Shown here: one piece after another, positions 7,717 to 16,794 of the stretch
How positions within the stretch are numbered: the stretch's first letter is position 1
Layout: the number at the start of each line of letters is the position of its first letter
Program-made: the position numbers and the translations under genes
Assembly (NCBI GenBank): GCA_020851075.1
Contig: JADZDL010000232.1
Span: 1-64,000, forward strand
Origin: Planctomycetota bacterium
GTDB lineage: Bacteria; Planctomycetota; UBA1135; UBA2386
Reading direction: 5' to 3'
DNA: 64,000 nt
Notes under the pieces: model-generated
Databases searched by the model: none
The model's input: the letters and a program-made list of their open reading frames with translations, nothing else
Told to the model about the DNA's origin: nothing

Positions 7717-10700
7717 CTAGTCAAACAAGCGCTTCAACGCCGCCGCCTTGGCCGGCCCGGGGTGGAAGTCGAAGGCCCGCAGGAAATGCGCCTGCTCGGC
7801 CTCCGTGACCGAACCATCTTCGGCGCTGAGGATCTTCACCAGCAGATCGAGTGCGCGATCCGAGCGCGAACGCCAGACGATGTCGCGGCCAGTCTTGGTG
7901 TTCCACGCATCCCCGACCTTGGCTTGCCAGGCGGCGAAGCAGGCGTCCTCGTTGCGCGCGGCACCAATGCCGAGCGCTTCGAGGTACCAACGGTCTTCGC
8001 CATCGTGCTGCACCGCGAGTTCGGCCCACAACGCCGCCGCTTCGCTGGTCTGCGACGAACGTAGACTCAGCGCACACTGGCGGCGCACCAGCGGCGAGGG
8101 GTCCTGCTTGAGCTCGCGCACCAGCGGCACCGCATCGAGGCCGAGTTCGGTGGCGATGCGCAGGCCGGTGATGCGCAGATCGGCGTTGGCATCGGCAATC
8201 GCCTGCCCAACGTAGGCCTGCGCCCGACCGGGAATGCGCGCCAGCAAGTGCAGCGCGCGGGCCCGCCAACGCGGGTTGTCGCCCTTCCAGAGTTGCTGCA
8301 ACTCGGCTTCGGCTTTGGCTCCCATGACGTGCAGTTGGGTCCAGCCCGCGTAGCGGCGCGCGAGGTTGGGCGAGCACAGGGCGTCGATCGCGCCGGCCAC
8401 CGAGTCGAGAGCGAGCTTCGGCACCTTCGGCTGGTTGCCAGCGGGCGCCACGCGGTAGATGCGCCCGCCGACGACCTCGGGATCGTGATCGCCCATCTGG
8501 TGACCACCCACGCCGGGATCAAACCAATCGACGACGAATACCGCGCCATCCGGCGCCACGGCGCAATCCGACGGCCTAAACCAGCGGTCCTTCGACTTCA
8601 CGAGGTCCTCGATCGTCGCCTCGTAACCCGCACCCGCCGCTGTCACCGGATAGGCGCGCACGACGTTGGGGCCGGCATCGCAGTGGATCATCTGGCCCTG
8701 GAACACAGACGGCAGCAGCGTGCCTTCGTAGACCAGGATGCCGGTGGGCGAACCGCCGCCCGTGATCAGCAGGTTGGGGACCACACCGGGGTCATTCTGG
8801 TGCCAATGGCGCGCGGGGATCTTCGTTTCGAGGTTGGTGCGCTTCGAAGTCCAACCAGCGCCGGTCCTCTCGTCGGTGTAGCCGAAGTTGCCGTGCTCCA
8901 TCACGTAGTTGATGCGCACGCCCTGGTTGCCGTCGTCGTCGTTGTCGGATTGCCAGAGCGTGCCAAACGAGTCGACCGTGACCTCGTAGTTGTTGCGGAA
9001 GTTGTTGCCGAGCACCTCGAAATCCGTGAAGTCAGGATTGCAGCGGAACACCATGCCCTGGCGGTAAGGACGGCCGTTGGCCTGGATCTGGTTGCCTTCC
9101 CGATCAACGATCGGCTTGCCATCACGATCCATGAGCTGCTGGCCTTCGTTGCCGAAGTTGCCGTAGAGCTTGCCGTCCGGACCAAACAGGAACGCGTGCA
9201 TGCCGTGGTCGTGCTGCTGGCCGGCAATGCCCGTGAGCACCCGTTCTTTGGTCGGCGGCTTGCCTTCGCCGTGGTCGGTGAACACGTAGACATCGGGAGA
9301 ACACGAGACGATGACCTTGTCGCCGAGCACGCAGATGCCGAGCGCGGCGTTGATCTCGGGCCCCTGGTAGAACACACGCGTCTTGTCAGCCACACCGTCG
9401 TTGTCGGTGTCCTCGAGCACGAGGATCCGATCCCCTTCCGGGCGCAGTTTCTGCCACTGGCGATAGTTCACGCCCTCGCACACCCAGACCCGCCCCATCG
9501 CATCGATGTCGAGGTTGGTGGGATTGCTGAGCATCGGCTCGCTCGCCCAGAGCTTCGCTTCGCAGCCCGCGGCGACCGTCATCGCCGCGACCGACTCCGC
9601 GGCGGGCAGGCCAGGACTGCCACCCGAGGCCTTGCCGACGCTCTTTGGCGGCTTCTCGGTAAACACGAAGAACTGCACCGACGTAGCGCCGCCCTGGTCC
9701 GTGCCGCAATTGTCGACACCACCGCGCGCGCGGAAGCGCGTGTAACCCTTGCCGGCGATGTTGTAGGCGATCACCGAGGCGGCATGCGCGCCGATGCCCA
9801 AGACCGGCTGGCCAGCGACCTTCATGGCGCCGCCCCCGGCGTTCTTGCCAACCTGGACCTCGCCCCATTCCGCAGCCGCACTGGTCCACTTGAGGTCCGT
9901 GAGCCGGGTCTCGCCCGCCGGGCCGACCAACACGGGATCGATCCAGTCGGCCCAGTCGCAGGAATTGCCGTCGCCGCCGTCCCCAACCACCAGGTAGAGC
10001 TCCTTGGCCCCCGTGATATCGACGTCGATCGCTACGGAGTCGGCGCTCACCACCTTGCTCGCGAACTTCGCCTTGGCGAGGTCCATGGCCGCCGGCGTTC
10101 GCGGCTCCTGCGCGGCCGCCATGCGACTGCGCAACCGGCTGTTGAGTTCGTCGTCGGTCGGATCGCTGACGATGCCCACCGCCGGCACCTCGGCGCGCGC
10201 GATCCACAGCATCGCGTTGAGCACGAGCTTGCGCTGGTTCTCATTGGCCCAGTTCTTGTGATAGTGGCCGCCCGTGAAACCAAAACCGCGATTCGCGCCC
10301 GCATTGTCGACCACCCACATCACCGTTTCCTGCCGCCCGGCGTCTTTGGCGATGTGCGCATACGGGCCGCTGCCCGAGTAGGGATTCTTGCGCGTCGCAT
10401 CCGACGGCTGATCCTGCAGGATCGGCACCACGCCCTTCTCCTCGGGCCGGAAGCGCATGTTGAAGTACCACTCATCGCGCGTGCCAAACGGCAACACCCC
10501 GCGCGTCACCGGGTGCTCGGGCAACGTCTTGAAACGGGCATCCCAGATCGGATTGGCCGAGAACCCACTCTCGTAGTACCCGCCGATCCACTGCAGCAAC
10601 TGCGAGCCACCGTTCTCCTTCGGCACCTCGACGGCGTAGTGGCAGAAGCCAAGCCCCACGCCCTTCTTCGCCAAGGCATCAACGATCGCGAGCCGATCCT

Positions 10701-11664
10701 GCTGCACGAACGGATGCCCACCGCCGCCGTCGGCGTAGCTGATCACGGCATCGGCGTTGTCGAACGCGGTGGGATCGGCAGGCCAGCCGTGGTCGTAGTC
10801 CGCGGCAATCACCGAAGGTACCTTGTCGAGGCAGTGGCGCAGGCAATAGACGCCGGCTTCAAACTCGTGCTCGCCGGGGCCGTGGCTGTTGTTACCGGCC
10901 ACGATCACGATCTTCTTCCTGCCGTCGGAGAGTGGCAGCCGCTTCAGCCGCAGATCCTTGAACGCGACGGTGAAGTGCGGAATACCCGCGTGCATCTGCA
11001 GCGCGAGCACCCCCTGCATGGCGCGCCGGTCAACCTGTTCATCGGTAAACTCGCACGTCACCACCCCGTTGACCTTCTCCTGGATGTGGTTGCCGATCGC
11101 GGTGATGTGGTACTCGTTCCAATCATCCTTGTGCACGGCCGCGAGAATCTGCGCGCGGTCGCCCACCTGACCAGTCACCGTTACCTTGCCATCGGCGCCG
11201 ATCACGGTGCGTTCGCCACAGCGCGCCAGGATGCCGCGGCCACGTTCCTCGTAGTTGGCGCCGGTCCACTCGTTGCCGCCGTCCATGTCCGCCTGGTAAC
11301 CGCCGACGATCCAGTCCTTCGAAGCCTTGCTGCGGAACTGGATGCCGGAGTTGCCACCGACGATCTTGAAGCGGACCTTCAGTTCAAAGTCGTCGACCTC
11401 ACCATCGGTCCAGATGCAGAACGTGTTGTGCTTCGGCTGCTTCTCGGGCGTGCACTCGCCGACGATCGCGCCATCCTGCACGGACCAGAAGGTCGGATCA
11501 GCGCTCCACCCGGTCAGATCGCGGCCGTTCCAGATCGACCGGAAGCCGGCGTCGGCGTCCGCGGGGCTCTGGCTGGCCGGGGCTTGGGCCGTGGCGTGGG
11601 CCAGAGCCAGCAGCGCCGCGAACGGCAAGAAGGCAAAGGTGCGAAACGGCCGGTGACGGGTCAT
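7717..11664 (-). CDS. Secreted multidomain DUF1080 / ThuA / NPCBM / membrane-bound dehydrogenase-type protein
   Basis: A 1315-residue exported protein of a type known from planctomycetes. A signal peptide (cleaved near ATAQA) is followed by a DUF1080 (3-keto-disaccharide hydrolase-like, laminin-G fold) domain at about 30-240, marked by FRSIWNGRDLTGW and GGNSGIQFRS. A ThuA-like domain spans about 245-500 (VIVAGNNSHGPGEHEFEAG, GFCHYAVE). An NPCBM-like sugar-binding domain spans about 545-675. A beta-propeller of the PVC dehydrogenase type spans about 690-1100 (EPMLSNPTNLDIDAMGRVWV, HDHGMHAFLFGPDGKLYGN, then an aspartate-rich loop), and HEAT-like helices fill the rest. The cytochrome domain that is often fused at the end is on the next gene. 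ATG 11664 has AGGAG upstream. A role in oxidising or cleaving sugars outside the cytoplasm is likely; the substrate is not known. Confidence 0.9.
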   Translation of the reverse strand: MTRHRPFRTFAFLPFAALLALAHATAQAPASQSPADADAGFRSIWNGRDLTGWSADPTFWSVQDGAIVGECTPEKQPKHNTFCIWTDGEVDDFELKVRFKIVGGNSGIQFRSKASKDWIVGGYQADMDGGNEWTGANYEERGRGILARCGERTVIGADGKVTVTGQVGDRAQILAAVHKDDWNEYHITAIGNHIQEKVNGVVTCEFTDEQVDRRAMQGVLALQMHAGIPHFTVAFKDLRLKRLPLSDGRKKIVIVAGNNSHGPGEHEFEAGVYCLRHCLDKVPSVIAADYDHGWPADPTAFDNADAVISYADGGGGHPFVQQDRLAIVDALAKKGVGLGFCHYAVEVPKENGGSQLLQWIGGYYESGFSANPIWDARFKTLPEHPVTRGVLPFGTRDEWYFNMRFRPEEKGVVPILQDQPSDATRKNPYSGSGPYAHIAKDAGRQETVMWVVDNAGANRGFGFTGGHYHKNWANENQRKLVLNAMLWIARAEVPAVGIVSDPTDDELNSRLRSRMAAAQEPRTPAAMDLAKAKFASKVVSADSVAIDVDITGAKELYLVVGDGGDGNSCDWADWIDPVLVGPAGETRLTDLKWTSAAAEWGEVQVGKNAGGGAMKVAGQPVLGIGAHAASVIAYNIAGKGYTRFRARGGVDNCGTDQGGATSVQFFVFTEKPPKSVGKASGGSPGLPAAESVAAMTVAAGCEAKLWASEPMLSNPTNLDIDAMGRVWVCEGVNYRQWQKLRPEGDRILVLEDTDNDGVADKTRVFYQGPEINAALGICVLGDKVIVSCSPDVYVFTDHGEGKPPTKERVLTGIAGQQHDHGMHAFLFGPDGKLYGNFGNEGQQLMDRDGKPIVDREGNQIQANGRPYRQGMVFRCNPDFTDFEVLGNNFRNNYEVTVDSFGTLWQSDNDDDGNQGVRINYVMEHGNFGYTDERTGAGWTSKRTNLETKIPARHWHQNDPGVVPNLLITGGGSPTGILVYEGTLLPSVFQGQMIHCDAGPNVVRAYPVTAAGAGYEATIEDLVKSKDRWFRPSDCAVAPDGAVFVVDWFDPGVGGHQMGDHDPEVVGGRIYRVAPAGNQPKVPKLALDSVAGAIDALCSPNLARRYAGWTQLHVMGAKAEAELQQLWKGDNPRWRARALHLLARIPGRAQAYVGQAIADANADLRITGLRIATELGLDAVPLVRELKQDPSPLVRRQCALSLRSSQTSEAAALWAELAVQHDGEDRWYLEALGIGAARNEDACFAAWQAKVGDAWNTKTGRDIVWRSRSDRALDLLVKILSAEDGSVTEAEQAHFLRAFDFHPGPAKAAALKRLFD

Positions 11665-11779
11665 TGCGGTGCAACTCCTGGACGAGGGGGACCACCGCCA
11701 TCGTGCCATCCCGCCACCACCGCGCCAAGCACGCGCAGAAATGCTCGCAGCAAAGTGCTCTCCCCGTCACTATCTGCGC

Positions 11780-12679
11780 ATGAAGTACGGCATGAACCTG
11801 CTGCTCTGGACCGACGATCCCACCAAGGAGTCGTTCCTCCCGGTCCTCGAACGCCTGCAGAAGATCGGCTTCGATGGCGTCGAGCTACCGATCTTCCGCC
11901 ACGAGGTGAGACGTTTCGCCGCCCTCGGCAAGCGCCTCGCCAACATGGGTCTGTCGTGCACCGCGGTGACCGTGCGCACCGCCGCGGACAATCCCGTGAG
12001 CCCGGACAAGGCCGTCCGCCAGCTCGGTGTGGAGATGACGAAGCGCGCGCTCGACTGCGCCAGCGCCGCCGGCGCCACGGTGCTCGCGGGCCCCTACTAC
12101 GCCGCCCTCGGCCACTTCACGGGCAAAGGCCCCACTGCCGCCGAATGGCGTCGCGGGGTCGATTCGATGCGTCCCGTGGCCGAACACGCGGGCACCGTCG
12201 GCGTCACGCTGGCGCTCGAGTTCTTGAACCGCTTCGAGATCTACCTGCTCAACTGCGCCGCCGACGCCGCCCGCTTCGTGCGCGAAGTCGACCATCCGCA
12301 CTGCCGGATGATGTACGACACGTTCCACGCCCACATCGAAGAGAAGGACATCCCGGCGGCAATCGCGAGCTGCGCCAAGGTCATGGCGCACGTCCACATC
12401 TCCGAAAACGACCGCTCGACGCCGGGGCAGGGGCAGGTCGACTGGCAGACCACGTTCGATGCGCTGCGCAAGGTTGACTACGACGGCTGGCTCGTCATCG
12501 AAGCCTTCGGCCAGGCCCTGCCGAGCCTCGCCGCCGCGACCAAGATCTGGCGCAAGATGTTCGTCAGCGAAGAGCAGCTGGCCACCGATGGGCTGCGCTT
12601 CATGCAGCGCGAGTGGTTGCAGCGGCAGGGCGGGAAGCCGGCCCAGAAGAAGAAGGTTCCGAAGACGAAGACCCGCTGA
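11780..12679 (+). CDS. Sugar epimerase/isomerase of the D-tagatose 3-epimerase family
   Basis: A 299-residue TIM-barrel enzyme (AP-endonuclease-2 superfamily). It aligns well with ketose 3-epimerases: the four metal and catalytic residues are visible in ALEFLNRFEIYLLN (Glu), MMYDTFHAHIEE (Asp), HVHISENDR (His) and LVIEAFG (Glu). Such enzymes interconvert ketohexoses at C3 with a divalent metal. The N-terminal MKYGMNLLLW is the usual first strand, which fixes ATG 11780 although the frame opens earlier. The C-terminus is extended by a Lys-rich tail. It is divergent from the large sugar-oxidising gene, with 115 bases between the starts, and probably belongs to the same catabolic function. The exact sugar cannot be told. 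Confidence 0.87.
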   Translation: MKYGMNLLLWTDDPTKESFLPVLERLQKIGFDGVELPIFRHEVRRFAALGKRLANMGLSCTAVTVRTAADNPVSPDKAVRQLGVEMTKRALDCASAAGATVLAGPYYAALGHFTGKGPTAAEWRRGVDSMRPVAEHAGTVGVTLALEFLNRFEIYLLNCAADAARFVREVDHPHCRMMYDTFHAHIEEKDIPAAIASCAKVMAHVHISENDRSTPGQGQVDWQTTFDALRKVDYDGWLVIEAFGQALPSLAAATKIWRKMFVSEEQLATDGLRFMQREWLQRQGGKPAQKKKVPKTKTR

Positions 12680-12751
12680 GCAGCTTTGCTGGGTGCCTTG
12701 ATCGCGGCCAAGGAGCGGGAACCCGACCATTCCGCAGGTAGGATCCCCCCC

Positions 12752-13297
12752 ATGAAACTCCTGCTCACCGCCGCCACACTCCTCATCACCTCGTTCGGTT
12801 TCGGCAACTCGGGCCAGGACCCGCAGGACATGCAGAAGCCCGTGCCCGAGCACAAGGTCCTCTTCGAGAGCGTCGGCACGTGGGACGCCGTCATCATCAC
12901 CCAAGGCCCCGATGGCAAAGAACTGCGCGACACGGGCAAGATGACCACGGAGAAGCGCGGTGAGTTCCACACGATCGACAACTTCGAGGGCAAGTTCATG
13001 GACCTGCCCTTCACGGGCCACGGCATCAACAGCTACTGCCCCGTGCGCAAGAAGTACATGACTACCTGGGTGGACTCGATGGCGGCCTCACCGCTGCTGC
13101 TGACCGGCGATTACAACAAGAAGCAGAAGACGCTCACGATGCGCGGCGAGTGCGTTGGCATGAGCGGCAAGCTCGAACCGTGCAGCACGGTCATCCAACT
13201 CCAGGATGCCGACCACTACGCATTCGAGATGCACGGTGCGGGGCCGGATGGCAAGGACATGCGCATGTTGCGCATCGAGTACACGCGCAAGAAGTGA
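12752..13297 (+). CDS. Exported DUF1579-like protein
   Basis: A 181-residue protein with an N-terminal signal peptide (MKLLLTAATLLITSFGFGNS). The mature part resembles the DUF1579 family: a lipocalin-like beta-barrel pattern with VGTWDAVIITQGPDGKE near the start, then FHTIDNFEGKFMDLPFTGHG and repeated beta strands. The molecular function of the family is unknown. ATG 12752 is chosen because it begins the signal peptide; the frame is open 22 codons further upstream. It lies 72 bases after the epimerase gene on the same strand. Confidence 0.78.
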   Translation: MKLLLTAATLLITSFGFGNSGQDPQDMQKPVPEHKVLFESVGTWDAVIITQGPDGKELRDTGKMTTEKRGEFHTIDNFEGKFMDLPFTGHGINSYCPVRKKYMTTWVDSMAASPLLLTGDYNKKQKTLTMRGECVGMSGKLEPCSTVIQLQDADHYAFEMHGAGPDGKDMRMLRIEYTRKK

Positions 13298-13336
13298 GGT
13301 TGTCGGGCGCGCAGTCGCTGCAGACCACCTTGCTTC

Positions 13337-13984
13337 GTGGTACCTTATGCCCCATTCGTGGACGTGACCCTGCCAACCAATCCTGTGCCGGTCTTCCCCC
13401 TTCCGGGGGTCTTTCTGTACCCGCATCAGGTCCTGCCGCTGCACGTCTTCGAACCGCGCTACCGCCAGCTGGTCGGCGACCTGCTCGATGGGCCCGGCCG
13501 CTTCGTGATCGGCACGGTGACATCGCCGCGAACGGACCGGCAGCCCGCCCCATGGTCCGCCCTGCAGCTGCCCGAACTGCTGCCCGTCGCCGGCCTCGGC
13601 GAGATCCTGCGCCATGAGAAGTTGCCCGACGGCCGCTACCAGATCTGGGTCCTGGGCCTTTCGCGCGTGCGCATCGACGAAGTGCCGAGCGACCGCCTTT
13701 ACCGGCAGGTGCGCTGCGAGCCGTTCGTCGAGATCGATGCCAGCGAGGACGAGTCCACCGAACTCGCGCAACAGCTGCATGCGGCCACCGTGGCCCGCCT
13801 CCACCAGCCCCTGCCGCTCGTCGATACGACGCCGCCGAGCATCCTGGCCGACCTGCTCGTGCAGACACTGGGCGCCTCCACGACGCTGCTGGAGCGCTTC
13901 TACACCGAACCGTCCGTGGTGGCGCGGGCCCGCCTCGCCCTGAACGCCGCCGAGCACGGCACGAGCGACGAGCCGCTCGAATAG
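13337..13984 (+). CDS. LON substrate-binding domain protein
   Basis: A 215-residue stand-alone protein with the N-terminal LON domain fold, without the ATPase or protease parts of Lon. The family signature is seen in VPVFPLPGVFLYPHQVLPLH followed by FEPRYRQLVGDLL, then FVIGTV and further on GLGEI and RYQIWVLGLSRVRI. Such proteins are cytoplasmic and thought to bind unfolded peptides; their role is not settled. The longest frame starts with GTG 13337, but GTGs at 13358 and 13364 are also possible since the conserved part begins soon after. It is followed 62 bases later by a P-loop protein. Confidence 0.85.
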   Translation: MVPYAPFVDVTLPTNPVPVFPLPGVFLYPHQVLPLHVFEPRYRQLVGDLLDGPGRFVIGTVTSPRTDRQPAPWSALQLPELLPVAGLGEILRHEKLPDGRYQIWVLGLSRVRIDEVPSDRLYRQVRCEPFVEIDASEDESTELAQQLHAATVARLHQPLPLVDTTPPSILADLLVQTLGASTTLLERFYTEPSVVARARLALNAAEHGTSDEPLE

Positions 13985-14046
13985 CGCGACGAGTCTGCGC
14001 TGGTTCGACTTGCTCGGCAGGCCCCCCGCGGTACCGTTCGCGAACC

Positions 14047-14691
14047 ATGCTGCCCCGCTCCACCGGCTCGTCCTACCCTCTGCGCATCTACATGGTCGGC
14101 GCCCACGCAACGGGCAAGACGACCTTGGCGCGTTGGGTCCGCGACCACTATGGCGTGCCGATGATCGCCGAAGTCGCGCGCGGTGTGCTCGCCGAGATGG
14201 AAGCCAAGCTCGACACGCTGCGCACCGACATCGCGCTCGTGAACCGCTACCAGCGCGAAGTATTCCACCGCCAGATCGAAGCCGAGCACAAGGTGGCGGG
14301 CCCGTTCGTGAGCGACCGTGCATTCTGCAACCTCGCCTACGCCGCGCACCACTCGACCATCCTCGGCGAAGTGTTCCGCGACCGCCGCCTCGGCGAATAC
14401 ATGAACTGGGTGCGCCAGGGCATCGTGTTCTTCCTGCGCCCGCACCGCGAACTGATCGTGTCCGATGGTGTGCGGGCTGGGCTCGAGTGGGAGGAAGTGA
14501 TCCGCATCGACGGCATGGTGAAGCTGCTGCTCGAAGTGTTCGACGTGCCCTACATCCCCGTCGAATCGTTGTCGATGCAGGAGCGCGTGCGGCTGGTGGA
14601 ACGGGTGCTCGACCTCGCGCGGCTGCCGCATTCGGAAGAGCCGGCGGCGGGTCCGGGCGCGGAGACGAACGGCACGTCGCGCGTGAACTGA
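14047..14691 (+). CDS. NadR-like / AAA_28 P-loop ATPase or kinase
   Basis: A 214-residue protein with a Walker A motif GAHATGKTT at about residues 18-26, followed by an early helix (LARWVRDHYG) and EVARGVL. This layout fits the AAA_28 group, which includes the ribosylnicotinamide kinase domain of NadR. FVSDRAFCNLAYA (about 95-107) is the likely Walker B/second acidic segment. The enzyme probably phosphorylates a small molecule using ATP. There is no neighbouring NAD-pathway gene, so the substrate remains open. The C-terminal 20 residues are low complexity. Confidence 0.75.
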   Translation: MLPRSTGSSYPLRIYMVGAHATGKTTLARWVRDHYGVPMIAEVARGVLAEMEAKLDTLRTDIALVNRYQREVFHRQIEAEHKVAGPFVSDRAFCNLAYAAHHSTILGEVFRDRRLGEYMNWVRQGIVFFLRPHRELIVSDGVRAGLEWEEVIRIDGMVKLLLEVFDVPYIPVESLSMQERVRLVERVLDLARLPHSEEPAAGPGAETNGTSRVN

Positions 14692-14779
14692 GGCGTAGAA
14701 TGACCGGGACGGGGCGCAAAGTGCCCTGCCGAGCAACAACCCTATCTGCGAATCGCAGGCAACACGGTAGATTCGAGCC

Positions 14780-16057
14780 ATGCGTGTGGATCGACTGGTG
14801 GTTGAGAACTTCCGCGGCATTGCCAAGCTGGAGCTGGAGTTCCCTCGTCAAGTGACGGTGTTTGCCGGCATCAATGGCGCGGGAAAGACGACGATTCTCC
14901 AGGCCTTGGCCAGCCTGTTGTGGCGCGTGGGTGGATCGATCCACGACTCCCTCAAGGAGCGACACAAGCTCCACGCGACCGACGTACGAAATGGCCAGAA
15001 AGCGGCGCTCCTATTGGTCCAGACCGGAGGGCAATTCGGGGAAACTCGGCAGTCAGTCACCTGGGGGCTTCGCACAGAAAGGCTGCTTGAGCGCAGCAAG
15101 ACGAGCCTCGACACCTGGCAGCGCTCGCAAGCCAACGCCCTGAGATTCGCCACCGCAAAACTGAAAGAGCAGCTGCTTACAGAACGCACGACCGCTGTTC
15201 CTTTCGGTGTTTTCTACCGGACCAACCGAGCGGTATTGGACATCCCGCTTCGAATCCGCAAGAAGCACGCATTCGACCAGCTATCCGCATTCGATGACGC
15301 CCTTGACGGCGGTTGGAGCAGCTTCCGGTTGTTCTTCGAGTGGTTCCGCGAACGTGAGGACCTGGAGAACCAGGAGCGTGCACGCTCTCGCGAACATCAG
15401 GATATTCAACTGGAAGCAGTGCGGAGCGCAATCAGTGCCTTGATGCCAGGATTCCAAGACCTTCGAGTTCAGCGGCAGCCACTGCGCATGACAATCTCGA
15501 AGCAAGGGGAAGAACTCGATGTCAGCCAACTCTCCGATGGAGAGAAGTGCCTCTTGGCGATGACGGCCGACATCGCGCGGCGCCTGGCACTCGCGAATCC
15601 CGCGTCGAAGAATCCGCGCGAGGCGGAGGCGGTCATTCTCATTGACGAGATCGAGTTGCACCTCCACCCTCAATGGCAACGACAGGTCATCCCGAATCTC
15701 ACCAAGACGTTTCCGAACTGCCAATTCCTGGTGTCCACGCATTCGCCTCAGGTGTTGAGCTCCGTCCAGCCTGAGGACATTTTCGTGCTGAAGAGCAACA
15801 CCGACGGAATCGAAGCCGTTCGGCCATCACACTCCTACGGGCGTCATAGCAACCAGATCCTGGTGGAGCTGATGGACACCCCCGAGCGACCTGCGGAAAT
15901 CCGGGACCGCATCGACCGCATGTTCCGAGCAATCGACGAAGGCAACTTGCCGGCGGCCTCGGAACTGCGGCAGAATCTCGAACGCGACATTCACTCCGAC
16001 GACCCGGAGTTCGTCCGCGCGGACATCCTGCTCAGACTCCGAGGAACGAAGAAGTGA
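14780..16057 (+). CDS. ptuA: Septu defence system ATPase, PtuA-like
   Basis: A 425-residue ABC/SMC-like ATPase. The Walker A motif is GINGAGKTT (about 30-38), the ABC signature is QLSDGEKCLLAM (about 250), Walker B is AVILIDEIELHLHP (about 285) and the H-loop is STHSPQV (about 320). The middle is variable and partly coiled. This architecture followed directly by an HNH nuclease gene is the Septu type of anti-phage module, in which the ATPase controls the nuclease. The downstream gene starts at GTG 16054, overlapping this stop by 4 bases. Third codon positions look less G/C-rich than those of neighbouring genes, consistent with horizontal transfer. Activity against phage is inferred from the family. 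Confidence 0.82.
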   Translation: MRVDRLVVENFRGIAKLELEFPRQVTVFAGINGAGKTTILQALASLLWRVGGSIHDSLKERHKLHATDVRNGQKAALLLVQTGGQFGETRQSVTWGLRTERLLERSKTSLDTWQRSQANALRFATAKLKEQLLTERTTAVPFGVFYRTNRAVLDIPLRIRKKHAFDQLSAFDDALDGGWSSFRLFFEWFREREDLENQERARSREHQDIQLEAVRSAISALMPGFQDLRVQRQPLRMTISKQGEELDVSQLSDGEKCLLAMTADIARRLALANPASKNPREAEAVILIDEIELHLHPQWQRQVIPNLTKTFPNCQFLVSTHSPQVLSSVQPEDIFVLKSNTDGIEAVRPSHSYGRHSNQILVELMDTPERPAEIRDRIDRMFRAIDEGNLPAASELRQNLERDIHSDDPEFVRADILLRLRGTKK

Positions 16058-16671
16058 GGCCGATTCGGAAGGGTCCCGAGCCACCGGAACTTCGTGAGTG
16101 GAAGGCCAAAACGAGTGATGACTGGCAGCCGACCTATTCGAACCTCAGCAACCTCGCCAAAGACGCAATTCGACGCGATCTGCTGAAGGAGCAAGGTGCG
16201 GTGTGCTGCTACTGCGAGCAGCGAATCGAAGCGCAATCCGGCACGAGCCATATTGAGCACCTCGAACCCCAGACGAGCGAAGAGGGTCGAGGGCGAGGCC
16301 TGGATTACACCAACATGCTGTATTCCTGCTCAGCAACACGATCCCAGCATTGTGGCCACAAGAAGCAAGAGACACGCCTTGGTGTTCATCCCCTGATGGA
16401 AGACTGCACGAGCCACTTCGAGTTTGGCAGCGACGGCGGCGTTGCAGCAAACCGATCGGCAAAGAACAAGGAAGCCGGAATCGGGGCAATCAAGACGCTC
16501 GGCTTGAACGCGGAGCCATTGCGGCTCCTGCGGCGTGAAGCACTGGACAGCCTGCTGCGATACCTCGACGCGGAGCAATTGGATCGCATTCCCACAGATC
16601 TCATGCAGCGCGATGAAGAGGGCAAGAACCTGCCCTTTGCGACCTTCCTGGTCCAGGTGCTGGCGCGATAG
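16054..16671 (+). CDS. ptuB: Septu HNH endonuclease, PtuB-like
   Basis: A 205-residue HNH nuclease of the type paired with AAA ATPases in Septu and in some retrons. Motifs are CCYCEQRIE (about 50-58), HIEHLEPQ (about 69-76), YTNMLYSC (about 89-96) and HCGHKK (about 104-109). The two CxxC/CxxH-like pairs should hold a structural zinc and the HNH core should cut DNA. It overlaps the ATPase gene by 4 bases (GTGA), so translation is probably coupled. The 3' neighbour dinB is convergent and starts beyond 100 bases of repeat-bearing spacer. Confidence 0.82.
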   Translation: MRPIRKGPEPPELREWKAKTSDDWQPTYSNLSNLAKDAIRRDLLKEQGAVCCYCEQRIEAQSGTSHIEHLEPQTSEEGRGRGLDYTNMLYSCSATRSQHCGHKKQETRLGVHPLMEDCTSHFEFGSDGGVAANRSAKNKEAGIGAIKTLGLNAEPLRLLRREALDSLLRYLDAEQLDRIPTDLMQRDEEGKNLPFATFLVQVLAR

Positions 16672-16732
16672 AACCTCGATTGCTCACACCGCGCTCTTGG
16701 CGCTGCGTCTACTACTGTTAGCGGCGGCGCCG

Positions 16733-16794
16733 TCACTTCGTCAGCGATTCACCTCGTCAGTGGCTCATTTCGTCAGTGGCTCACTTCGTCAGGG
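16733..16794. repeat. Four imperfect 16-base direct repeats
   Basis: Units starting at 16733, 16749, 16765 and 16781 follow the pattern TCA[CT][TC]TCGTCAG plus 4-5 bases. They sit in the spacer between two convergent genes, and the last unit contains the stop codon of the Y-family polymerase gene (positions 16781-16783). Confidence 0.85.

Noticed and set aside
8248-12477. Very long plus-strand open frame (over 1400 codons) opposite the DUF1080/dehydrogenase gene
   Set aside because: It is antisense to a gene with clear domains, is rich in Arg/Ala/His/Val as expected of a GC-rich shadow frame, and has no recognisable motif.
13088-14974. Long minus-strand frame across the LON-domain and P-loop genes
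   Set aside because: Shadow of two real plus-strand genes with intact motifs; Arg/Ala/Pro-rich translation without domain.
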